A program made the translations under genes and the position numbers. DNA of 64,000 bases from Kuschelorhynchus macadamiae (taxonomy: Eukaryota; Arthropoda; Insecta; Coleoptera; Curculionidae): contig JAUTXW010000561.1 of assembly GCA_030620095.1 (NCBI GenBank), positions 930,001 to 994,000 on the forward strand. Reading direction: 5' to 3'. The first letter of the stretch is position 1, and each line of letters starts with the position of its first letter. The notes under the pieces are model-generated. The model was not told the DNA's origin, did no database searches, and saw only the letters and a program-made list of their open reading frames with translations. Shown piece after piece: positions 12,243-22,480 of the stretch.

Positions 12243-13901
12243 GCATCCACAAGCAAACGTACCTGTGTAAATCATCCCGATGTTTTTTGTTTAGTGTGTG
12301 GTGAATACACTTTGAAAGAGAGCAGAAAAACGATTTTGGCGTTAATTTAGGAGATCAAAATAAATCTTGGGCCCCACATTTCATATGTAAAACATATGTT
12401 GAACATTTGCGACAGTGGACAACTGGAAAGAGGAAGTGCCTAAAGTTTGGTGTACCAATGGTTTGGAGAGAACCGCGAAACCATCATGACGACTGCTATT
12501 TTTGTCTAGTTAATATTAAAGGCATAAATAGAAACAATAGATACAAATGGACATATCCTGATCTAGATTCTGCAAGAAGGCCTGTAGCGCATTCGGAAGA
12601 AATACCCGTTCCATCATTCAGCAGTCTACCCGAAGACAGAAGATGATACAGAAACATCAACGTCTGACGAAGTTCAAAGAATTGAATCAGAAAACGACAG
12701 CGAATTTGAAGCAGATTTAGCAACTCCGCAGTGTTTCAATCAAGAAGAACTAAACGATCTTATAAGAGACCTGAATCTCTCAAAGGAATACGCTGAATTA
12801 CTTGCATCCATATTAAAAAAAAATCTACTTTGTCCTGGTACTAATATTACATTTTATCGTAAAAGAGATAAGAATTTGCTGCCTTTTTTCGCTCAGGAAA
12901 ATGACTTGGTATTCTGTAACAATATAAAAGGGCTCTTAGAAAAAATGGGTTTGCCTGAATACACTCCAGAGGATTGGCGCCTTTTTATTGACACTTCAAA
13001 ACATAGTTTAAAATGTGTTCTTTTACATAACGGTAACAAATATGGCTCAATTCCTATTGGTCACTTAACTACCATGCAAGAAGAATATGAAACAATTGCA
13101 TTAGTTTTGAGAAAAATTAAATACGAAGAACATCAATGTGCAATTTGTGTTGATTTGAAAATAGTTAACTTCCTCCTTGGACAGCAGAGTGGTTATACAA
13201 AATATCCTTGTTTTTTGTGCCTTTGGGCCAGCAGAGCTAAAAATGAGCACTGGGTTAACAAAAATTGGCCTTCAAGAGATGTCATGATTCAAGGAAAACA
13301 AAACGTGATCAACGAACCTTTGGTTTCAAGAAAAAAAATCTTACTTCCGCCCTTGCATATCAAGCTAGGCCTAATGAAGCAATTTGTGAAGGCTTTAAAT
13401 CGAGATGGAAATTGTTTTGGGTATTTGTCACGTAAATTTCCTGGCATTAGCACGGAAAAACTAAAAGCTGGTATATTTGATAATCCTCAAATAAGGCAAC
13501 TTGTTAAAGATCCACAATTCACCATATCAATGAACGAGACTGAATCTAACGCTTGGTGTTCATTTGTTCAAGTAGTACAAAATTTTCTTAGCAATCATAA
13601 AGCAGAGAATTACGTAGAATTAGTGGAAACTATGCTTTCAAATTTTAATATTCTCGGCTGTAACATGAGTATAAAAATTCACTACCTCCACAGCCACCTA
13701 GATCGTTTTCCAGAAAACTTAGGTGATTGTAGTGAAGAACAGGGGGAAACATTCCATCAGGATATTAAAACTATGGAAGATCGTTACCAAGGACGATGGG
13801 ATAGCCACGTGATGGCAGACTACTGCTGGAGCCTTCAGCTAGACTGCCTTAGTAAACTCCATTCTAGAAAGTCGTATAAAAGAAAATTTTTATGTGATTA
13901 G
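12243..13901 (+). pseudogene. Multi-copy arthropod Cys-rich, transposase-like protein (broken)
   Basis: A protein of about 550 residues can be followed from the ATG at 12243 to the TAG at 13899-13901, with a small deletion near 12340 and a frameshift near 12625; from about 12628 onward the frame is open. In order it has a CVNHP...CLVCGEYT cluster, WAPHFICKTYVEHLRQW, then VPMVWREP and CYFCLVNIKG (second cysteine pair), an acidic linker, and a large C-terminal domain. That domain contains LFIDTSK, CVDLK, YPCFLCLW, ILLPPLHIKLGLMK, SHLDRFPENLGD and EEQGETFHQDIK. I know this combination as a repeatedly copied, uncharacterised protein of arthropods and cnidarians. The FID, CVD and EEQGE acids are spaced like an RNase H-fold DDE triad, so a transposase is my inference. 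An AATAAA lies at 13930-13935. Confidence 0.7.
12876..13901 (+). CDS. Open C-terminal domain of the transposase-like protein
   Basis: This is the longest uninterrupted part of the gene above (341 codons when counted from a TTG; the real start lies upstream). Candidate catalytic acids are D39 in LFIDTSK, D93 in CVDLK and E287 or E288 in EEQGE. A zinc-type CxxC (PCFLC) sits between the second Asp and the Glu, as in several cut-and-paste transposase superfamilies. HYLHSHLDRFPENLG directly precedes the Glu. The long open stretch beside a damaged N-terminus suggests fairly recent loss. It could also be a domesticated relative, but the breaks upstream argue against a working gene here. Confidence 0.7.
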   Translation: MLPFFAQENDLVFCNNIKGLLEKMGLPEYTPEDWRLFIDTSKHSLKCVLLHNGNKYGSIPIGHLTTMQEEYETIALVLRKIKYEEHQCAICVDLKIVNFLLGQQSGYTKYPCFLCLWASRAKNEHWVNKNWPSRDVMIQGKQNVINEPLVSRKKILLPPLHIKLGLMKQFVKALNRDGNCFGYLSRKFPGISTEKLKAGIFDNPQIRQLVKDPQFTISMNETESNAWCSFVQVVQNFLSNHKAENYVELVETMLSNFNILGCNMSIKIHYLHSHLDRFPENLGDCSEEQGETFHQDIKTMEDRYQGRWDSHVMADYCWSLQLDCLSKLHSRKSYKRKFLCD

Positions 13902-13929
13902 TGACTAATGTAATTACGCAATGTTTTTG

Positions 13930-14229
13930 CAATAAATACTTAAATCCATGTGTCTTTGTTTTCTTAACTGGCAATAGTAATATTATATATTATAACAGTT
14001 ATAACGTAAAATATATACACAATTTTTTTTTAAACTGGATCTGATAGACGAAATCTGAGAACTTTTTTACATTCTGCATCCAAAAATTACCCAGGAACAG
14101 ATAAAAAATCGCAGGCACCAAAATGTGTGTTGGCCTGTGTAATTTATTTAATTTTAAAAACATGTCAAGCATATAGACAAACTTCATTTCAATCATTTTT
14201 TTCTAATAAATTTTCAAGTCCGGAGTGCT
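13930..14229. other. 3' flank of the transposase-like gene
   Basis: It contains a polyadenylation-type AATAAA (13930-13935) and a possible inverted-repeat partner (reverse of 14103-14145) for sequence near 11829-11870. Otherwise featureless. Confidence 0.35.
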
Positions 14230-15030
14230 GGTGAGGCACCAAAGGTTGTAAATACTATGGCTATTATGGGTCTATAAAAAGTTTAAACCCAATTTCTTCG
14301 CAGATGCTGTGTCAATTGAGGTGATGTGTTCAAACCAGCAAAGATCATTCTGAAATGTGATACTAATTGGGCTTTAGGGATTTGATTATTTATTTGAATG
14401 GTGTGGAGACTAGGAGATAATTTTTGATATAATATAATTGTGTCTCAGTTAGGGATATAGTCATTACTCTACGCCTATCAGCAACTTCAGTTTTAGAAAC
14501 AGGAATAAAAAAATGTATGATGGAACGGAGTGTATTATCGTCAACATTGCTGTGAAAATCATTGTAGGTAGAAGGAAGCAGATCATTGTTGTGCAGGAAG
14601 AATAGGGTAGGTGATAACACTGAAGTAGAATGCCTGCGTTCATTTTGTAAACATCAGTTGATTGGCCATCAACCACTACAGAAGTACTTCTTTTAAAAAG
14701 AATACTGACAATCCAAGTAAAAATTTTGAAGGAAGCTGATAGGCAGGAAATTTGTTAGGTCATACCAGACTTGATCAAATGCTTTGGATATATTGAGGGT
14801 AATGATTTGGTCTTTTCCGTAGAATTCAATGCACTTGTTCCAGTTGTGGATGACGAAGCGGACCTTCGCATTACTTGTCATGGATACGTTTTTACCTTTC
14901 AATGTGATTCCCCAGTGCCTTTCTCATCATTAGGAGTAGGGATATGGGTCTGTATGCAAATAAAGCGAAGAGTTTTGGAATCCTTTTTGGCTGTACACGA
15001 GCAGAATTTCAGCTTTTAGGAAAAATACCT
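14230..15030 (-). pseudogene. LINE reverse-transcriptase fragment, reversed
   Basis: Minus-strand pieces, read right to left, give RT motif A (TLNISKAFDQVWYDL, about 14770-14815) and a trace of motif B with intact LSPTLFFLHNNDLLP (about 14580-14620). A motif C equivalent follows in which the expected ADD is VDD (SNVDDNTLRS, about 14520-14545). A post-RT segment, NDLCWFEHITSIDTASAKKLG, lies at about 14290-14350. The frame changes at least three times. The order and wording match the jockey/CR1 style of LINE. It is a truncated, inactive copy. Confidence 0.8.
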
Positions 15031-17097
15031 TTGTTATAGAACACTTGTAATAACCTTAAAGAAATTGTCATTGGTACTGATTTTCTTTAGTCTGACATTA
15101 TCGCAGCATTTTAAAAACCAAGATTTATTGTTGGGAAATTTTGAATCTTAATGAAATTAAGATAAATCACTTTTTAATTTAACTTTTCTTTTATTTAATC
15201 TATATTTATATACTTTTTGTGCTCTGAAAATGCCAAAATGTTCCTTTAAAATAACCCGATTGTAGTAAAATTGTATTTAACTTTACTATACTTCAAGTAA
15301 AAAAGTAGTTCTGGCTTAAAAGCATTACATTTTTTTTTCTACTTTGGATGCTTCAAAAAATGGTTGATTCTTTGGGTTTTGAAAGACCCATTTTGCTGTC
15401 ACTGTCACTGTCAACTGTCAAAAATCAGCTCACAAGAGCAGTATTAAAATCATTTTTTCAAAAATACAGTAAGAATTCTCAGAGCAGATGCAAGACAAGC
15501 TAACGGTGTGCCTTTAGTGAAATAGAAAAGCTGTTGTTTTAGATGCTACATGTAGAGACATGTTGGCATGATCTTATATAAATCTAGTGCCAAACAAAGC
15601 AGGAAAACTAGTCAAAAAAAAAATTTGTCTTTCTTAGTTCGTATTTGTTCGTAATTTTTTGTAATTGAACTTTTGGTTTATGAGAGAAAGAAGTTGGAAA
15701 AGTATGAAAGCATTTTGTGCTAAAATTATTTTCTTTAACTAATTGAGCAGGGTCAACTTGTTACTTAATTTAAAAAATATTTCCATCTTTATTATTTAAT
15801 TATTTTCTATATTTTGAATCATCATATTCTAAGTAAGTAATTAATAAACTGGTAAATAGGATAAAAATTATGGTTACTGAAAATCTCCACTCAATCGAGA
15901 TATTTAATAATTAAGGTATTTGGTCCGAATACATATTTTGTAAAATCAAAAATTTTGGAAGTTTATATTTTCATATCAACAAAAGTCAGAACACAGTAGC
16001 CCAGCGAAGCAAGAAGTAGAGTTTATACACATATTACACCTATATACTTATCTGTATTTTATATTTACAACCAACGTAACATTGCTTGTGGGTGTTCACT
16101 TCTTTCTAACATGTATAATTCTGTTGGTTTTAAAGAAACTTACACTTACATTAAAAATGGTAGCACGTTTAGTGGATTTTAGAATGTGGTCCAATTCATC
16201 CGAGTATTGCGGAAATGCTCCGTACATTCAATAAAAATATTATTTATTATCATCACACATGCCGTCAAAATATCAAAATCGTCATTTTTTTTTCATGGCG
16301 TGAATAATAATGGCTATTTCCTATATAGCTGATTACATCAGGTGTTAATTAAAAGTGACACTAATTACTCACGGACTTTATTATGACGGTTCAATTATTT
16401 TCGTCTCTTGACTTAAGTGACTAAATAATTAAGTTGTGCCTGGCAATTAACAGTACCGATTCGACAATGTGAATTTTGTTTTTGGACCAGTGTCGTGTCG
16501 TTTAAGATTTTCGCAATTTGCCAAACTATTTATCCCGAAAGGAGTTTGAGATATCAGAAACAACTAAGCTTTACATAATCGTCTCCATTTAATTAGAACA
16601 CATGCAACATTTGGCTCGGTAGTGCCAGAAACATAGAAGCTATCTACAAATGAATTTAATCAGACGATCGGATGCAGTGCTTTGCAGACTGACAACTCTG
16701 AACGTTGAGCAACGCTGAAATCTCTGGATGAATCCTAACTATATTGAATACAATTAGTTCAGTAAAGGCGTATTTTATTTTACTTTAAATTGAATGGATC
16801 GTCTATTTGGAGTATAATCCGTCCTTGTTAATACACAAGGTTTGACATCCGTAACAACATCCGTGGTTTAACATAAGGGATCCCCGATTATATGCATCGT
16901 GGACATGTGTGCTTGCCAAGTTTTAATTTGTTATAACGTTCTAAAATACCAATATAATCTAAAAACAAAATATGATAGAAACACACGTTATATGGCTATT
17001 AGCTTTTTGTAACATTATGATAGTGTAAAAAATAAATTCTCAAACACACTTACAAATATATTTTTTTAACAAGACATTCTGAGCTTTCTGATTCTAA
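15031..17097. other. No recognisable gene; short dispersed repeat at 16590-16640
   Basis: Mostly AT-rich spacer. A segment at about 16590-16640 (ACATGCAACATTTGGCTCGG) has relatives at 55855-55885 and 59205-59250. A nearby piece (AATGGATCGTCTATTTGG, 16791-16808) recurs in altered form near 60756. It is probably a worn element that I cannot name. Confidence 0.4.
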
Positions 17098-18790
17098 ATA
17101 CAGGTTATTAGTAAATAAGTGCGACAAACCTCAGGGGGTGATTCTGCATGAAAAAATAATGACAGTTTGCTATATACAAATGATTTGTCGAGTTACGGGA
17201 TGTTAAAGTTTTTGTTAATAATAATTTAATTTGTATAAACCTGACGATTTATTTATTGCTCTAAAACCGGTCGAGATATGCCAATGAAATTTGGTGGGAT
17301 ATACGGGTAATGATCTCAATTTTTTTAAGGAAAAAATGGTACTCCATTGAAACATTTCAAATTAAAAATCTCTCTTCAATTCCTCGTTCAATTTGTGACA
17401 AAAAATCTCTCTTTTTTTGTATGGGGAGTTTTTATGCAAAAAATAAAACATCTTAAAGGGTATTTTTCATTTCTTTAATACATTATCAAGAACTACCTAA
17501 TACAATATTATTAAACCAGAACAATAACAGAAAATAACAATAATAAAATTTAAAATAGGCGTAAAGCTACAACAAATGTTGAAAGTGACCTCCCTCAGAC
17601 GTGATACAAGGTTCAACTCTTAGCCTCATTGATTGTCATATTCACGCAAATATTCCTGTCTCACAGCCGGCTATAATTCGATTCCTCAAGTCATCAACAT
17701 TTTCTACGGGAGTGGAATAAACTAATGACCTACGATAGCTGCAAATGCAAAAATGGACTGGTGCACCATCAGCATCCACCATAAGTGGTGTCTCAGCTGT
17801 GGAGGAATTTCTTCAAGAAGAACATTTAACTCTTCCTGTAGGAAATTAAGGTAAGATTCGCCTGTTAGTCTTTGTGGGAGGAAATATAGACTGATTAAAT
17901 GATCAAGTACCCCAGGCCATACATTTATTGAAAACTGATGCTGAGAATGAGCTTCCTTCGTCCATAAGTGAATTTCGTAAACACTGTCGTCCAAAAGTAA
18001 CCTCGTCATTAAAGAAAACGCCATTTAAAAAATTTGTGATTTGAGCGATGATCCATTGGCAAAAAAATAGGCATGGAAAGAAGTATCTAGGTAGTAGGGG
18101 TTTGACACGTTGAATATGAAACGGATACAATTGCTGAATGGGGTACCCTTTGTCCTGGGTATAACTCAGCATTACTTCGACCATAAACAAAATGCATATC
18201 TGACCATTCCCCTTAATTTTCCATTCTTTTCGATAAAAGAAAAATGTATTACTTTATTTATTTGACAATAATGTCATTGCAAACTAAAAAGCTTTGGTTA
18301 AAATATTCATATTTATATTTAACAGTAGAATACTAGATAATGTATTAAAGAAATAAAAAATACGCGTTAAGACGTTTTATAAAAACTGCGTCCCATACGA
18401 AAAGAAGGCAAGAGAGATTTTTTGTCACAAATTGAACGAGAAATTCAAAAATGCTTTTTAATTTGAAATGTCTCAATGGCGTACCATTTTTTTCTTTTAA
18501 AAAATTGAGATCATTACCCGTATGCGCACCAGTGATGAATATAAAAGTCTTAATTGCATGTCAGAAAATGCACAATAACTACCTCTTAAAACCCACCAAA
18601 TTTCATTGGCATATCTCGACCGGTTCTAGAGCAATAAATAAATCGTCAGATTTTAACAAAAAATTTAACACCCCGGATCTCGGAAAACGAACAATTTGCG
18701 GACATACCTTTATACAACAAACTGTCCTTATTTTTTCATGCAGAATCACCCCCTGAAGGTTGTCGCACTTATTTACTAACACTCTGTATA
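17098..18790 (-). mobile_element. Tc1/mariner-type transposon with about 400-bp inverted ends
   Basis: The left end (TACAGGTTATTAGTAAATAAG, 17099 onward) and the reversed right end (TACAGAGTGTTAGTAAATAAG, ending near 18788) begin alike. They stay similar inward for roughly 400 bp, including AGGGGGTGATTCTGCATG, the TCGAGATATGCCAATGAAATTTG stretch, and GTGACAAAAAATCTCTCT. The right arm carries about 60 extra bp near 18530-18600. TA dinucleotides flank both ends, consistent with TA target use, though this is weak in AT-rich DNA. Between the arms lies a broken transposase on the minus strand. Confidence 0.82.
17722..18190 (-). pseudogene. Tc1/mariner (IS630)-type transposase fragment
   Basis: Two overlapping minus-strand frames give one transposase in order: HIQRVKPLLPRYFFPCLFFCQW, then GVFFNDEVTFGRQC (the second-strand Asp region, usually LFTDEATF), then HQFSINVWPGVLDHLISLYFLPQ and LTGESYLNFLQEELNVLLEE. 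This is the DDE domain of an insect-abundant transposase family (the kind annotated with a DUF4817 HTH and DDE_3). The N-terminal DNA-binding part and the final catalytic acid are not preserved, and at least one frameshift falls near 17960. Inactive. Confidence 0.75.
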
Positions 18791-18929
18791 TCAGGTTTGT
18801 TCCCGTTAACTTAATGTAACGAGTAATTAAGGAAAAGTAGCCCATTAGACCAATGACCAAAGATCAGACCAGGTATATTTAGAATCAGGACAAAGGGACC
18901 TATACGTGAAAAATAAAATTAAAAAAAAA

Positions 18930-21250
18930 GTCTTATTAAAAAAATGGGTAAATTTCCTTTACCCGGAACTTCCCTGGTTATGAATCTTTCCTTTCATTGA
19001 GAAGAGTAAAGCGTAACCCAATTTAATTGGCCACTAGTCATTTAGCATACTGCATTTTCAAACATTTTTATTGCTCGCCATTTTGTTACACCATATGGGA
19101 ATCGTTCCAATATTTTACCAGCCACAACTAATTTTTTGGGCATGATTAAAAATAAATTGATTTTTTTAGCATTGATTTTTTTAAGACCGCCATTTTGTAT
19201 TATTATTTCGAATTCGTTCCAGTTAATTCCTGTATCATATTATATCATTTATGCTGCACGATATTTTAGACATTTTATTTGGCTGCCATTTTGTTTCTCC
19301 GTGTTGACTTCGTAGTTAGTAAATGTCCAATATTTAAAATTTATCTAATAAGTAGTTTTTAAGACTATTTTTTTTAATAATTTATTGGCCATCATTTTGT
19401 TCTTCTGTCATGGATTAATACCAAATATTACAGGTTGATATCTTGGTTTTTGTGAAAATTTGAGATAAATTGGATAATTTGTTTTTTAGTAATCATTTTT
19501 TTAACATTTCAATAGGCCGCCATTTTGCTCTGTCATTGGATTTTAACCAAAATAATAATAATATAAATAAATAATCCTCCCCACATATCCGTTCATTTGT
19601 TATCAAACTTTGAAGTCAATCAGGTAAGTAGTTCTTAGCTACGCCGCGAACTGGCAGACAAATAGGCAGACCGGCAGCAAACAAATGGAATTGAGTAAAC
19701 AAATTTTTTGGCATCTAACGCTAAAACGTAAATATATGTAAAACCTCAATTTTTTGCACGATTACAAACATTTCATTTGTCCACCACTTTGTTTCGCCAT
19801 CTTGAATGCTTACCACAATTTCACCAGTTCATCTCTAAACCACAAATAATCATAGAACAAAATTTGAAATCAATCTATTAAGTAGTATTTTTCAGGCTGA
19901 ATTTTTAAATATTTTATTAAGCCGCCATTTTATTTCAAAATTTTACAAGTTAATTACTAATACTTGAATTTTTTGCAAAATTTAAGTACGTAACTCGATA
20001 AGTAGTTTTTTAGTAATAATTTTTTTTTACATTTGACTAGATCACTATTTTGTTTCGCCAAATTGGTTTTTTATCAAAATGTGACCAGATCATTCCCATA
20101 TGACTTAATTTTTGACCAACATTTGAGGTCAATCAGGTAAATAGTTTTTTAGCTGTGCCGCAAACAGACAGACCGACAGACAGACGAATTGAGAAAACAT
20201 ATTTTCCGGCATCTAGGGACCCCGAAAGATTTGAAAAAATCTCGGAGCGTGATTTCACGATTACAATACTTATACTTGTCTATTGCGAGAGAAGTAACAA
20301 ATTCAAATAGTTTTTACATTGAAGCACACCGCTTTTTTGTTACGTTAAATTCGTACCATCCTTATATCATATTGAACTTTTCTACAAAATTTAAAGTCAA
20401 TAGAGTAAGTTTAAAAAAAAATTGGCCGCCATCTTGAATTGGTACCACAACTTTACCAGTTTATCTCTATATCACATTTAGTGTTTGCACAAAATTAGTA
20501 ATTTTTTCAGGCTCCTTTTTTAAATATTTTCTTAATACGAAATTTTGTTCTGCTATCTTATTTTCAAACCAAAATATTTCCCGTTTATTCCTATGTTACC
20601 AGTTTATTCCTATTTAGTTTTTAAGCTATGCCGCTATTTGACAGACCGACGGAATTGATTAAACTTATTACCTACGGACCCTAAAACGTGAAGATATATA
20701 AAACCTGAGAGGATGGTTTTTCCATGATTACAATCACTCTATTAGGCAGCCATTTTGTTCCAACATCTTGAGTCCCACAATTTTACTAGTTCATCTCTAT
20801 ACCACAGTAAGTTATAGCATACAATTTCAAATCAATCCATTCAGTAGTTTTTCCAGGCTAAATATTTTATTAAGCCGGCATTTTGTTCCGTCATCTTGGA
20901 TTCGTACAAAAATTTTACGAGTTGATTTCTACATAATGCTTAATTTTTGTGCAAAATTTAAGATAAATTGGATAAGCAGTTTCTTAGTAATTTTTTTTTA
21001 ACATTTCAATAGACCTAGATGTTTTGCCATATTGGATTTTTACCAAAATGTTACTAGTTCGTCCTCCTATGATCCTTAATTTTTGCCCAAAATCGGGTAA
21101 GTAATTTATTAGCTATGCCGCGTACAGACAGACCGAGAGATAGATAGGCGTCTAGAGACCTTGAAACGTAAAGATCTGAGAAAATCCCGGAGGTTGATCT
21201 TTTCACGATTACAATACAATACAATAGAAGTAAAAAGATAAGTTAAAAAT
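18930..21250 (+). repeat. Dispersed repeat family A, longest continuous copy
   Basis: It starts with a GTAAATTTCCTTTACCCGG / GGAACTTCCC 5' block (about 18948) that is also found at 35319 and 59281. It then carries about ten degenerate modules of 118-130 bp (GGCCGCCATTTTG ... TTACCAGTT ... GCAAAATTTGAAGTCAAT ... TAAGTAGTTTTT). These are interleaved with a second module starting GCCGCAAACAGACAGACCGAC (about 19650, 20155, 20640, 21115) that ends TTTTCACGATTACAATA. No open frame is conserved between modules. The terminal block usually continues into a CTTCTCTTTTACAAGGGAAG hairpin-like end (best seen at 60550-60570). Confidence 0.85.
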
Positions 21251-21980
21251 ATGTTTTTAAAAACTGAATATGCATTTAAATATTTTTTTAAGTTACATAA
21301 AACTTGGGTAACCAACTATACAATTTGTTTTTTGAATCATTTTAATGTTTTGAGAATTTATAGCAGATTAAAATGCGGACAAGTTATAATGACCACGCTG
21401 TATGAGAAGTAGTTTCTTTTTACGATTACTAGATGATGAATGTTAGCTAATACTTTTTCCAGATATTCCCGATATGTGGTTCGTTTGCATCTATGGAGAG
21501 AGGCTTTCAAGTTTGCAGCTCTTTATAACAAGTATTGTTATTGGCTACGCAGGTATAGCTCCCTTAGCCGCAGAGGTGATGACTCTTCGTAGCCTGCTCT
21601 TTGTAATACGATGTCCTCAGCTTACTGAAAAAGTAAAGACATGATTTTGAAAATTTTCGCAGGTGACATTATAACGTGATTCGTTCCGTTGCACTACGTG
21701 GTGTTTTTATACCTTGGTTAATAATGTGATTATGTTGCGCTGAAGATTGTCTAGGCATAATACGTATTAATGCGAATACATGAGAATATTATATTAATAT
21801 ATTCATTGGTTAGTTTAGACGCCATAATTTCATGCTTTATTGTTAAGTCTTCTCAAGATCCAAGAGCTGCATTCCAATATCAGTAGCGAATTATAAACAC
21901 TACCTTTCATTTGATTTATTTGACTTTTGGCAGTTACGAACAATTTTAACTGATCTACATATAAAATACTTATTAGTTCA
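21251..21980. other. No recognisable gene
   Basis: AT-rich spacer. I see no motif. Confidence 0.4.
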
Positions 21981-21984
21981 TTAT

Positions 21985-22480
21985 AGGTAGACTTCTTGGC
22001 AACCCAAAAGACAAAATTTACTTAGAAAACCACGGAATATACAACATCCCATGCATTGTGAAAAAATGTACGTTAAGCAAAGTAACAGGCTAATATCAGC
22101 AAGAGAGAAGAGCACAAACTCACTAGCAGCAATAAAAAATTACCTTGGTTCACAAGCCACAAAATAAATTGTAAAAAGATTGTCAATATAGAGCACTATA
22201 AAACCGGAATAATCCGAAAAGCCATAGAATTTAAACACCAAGACGATATAAATTAAAGGAACACATTATTAAAACTACAAAAAATCAAGCCGAATTAGGT
22301 CAGTAATATCCAGAAAATATAAATAATGACACAGGATCGCTTAGATATAACCTTCGGCCCCGGGTGGGGGATATAAGCTTCGAAGTCAGTAACACATCAT
22401 TCTCCATATGTAAAACAAAAGGCTTCGAAAATACCAAATGTAATTTGGTAAAACGTCAGTAAAATTGTATACGATATATA
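21985..22480 (+). pseudogene. Penelope-like GIY-YIG domain and terminal-repeat remnant
   Basis: The plus strand reads GNPKDKIYLENHGIYNIPC, then a damaged zinc-knuckle region, EEHKLTS, VNIEHYKTGIIRKAIEF and a terminal tail. These match in order the GIY-YIG endonuclease of the element at 45.3-45.8 kb. After the coding part come the GGCCCCGGGTGGGGGATATAAG block and a hairpin around CCAAATGTAATTTGG followed by AAAACGTC, as in the terminal repeat. Several stops are present. It is a 5'-truncated dead copy. Confidence 0.85.

Noticed and set aside
18930..21250. CRISPR-like or satellite array
   Set aside because: Modules are degenerate, variable in length and dispersed in many places in both orientations; the context is an animal genome.
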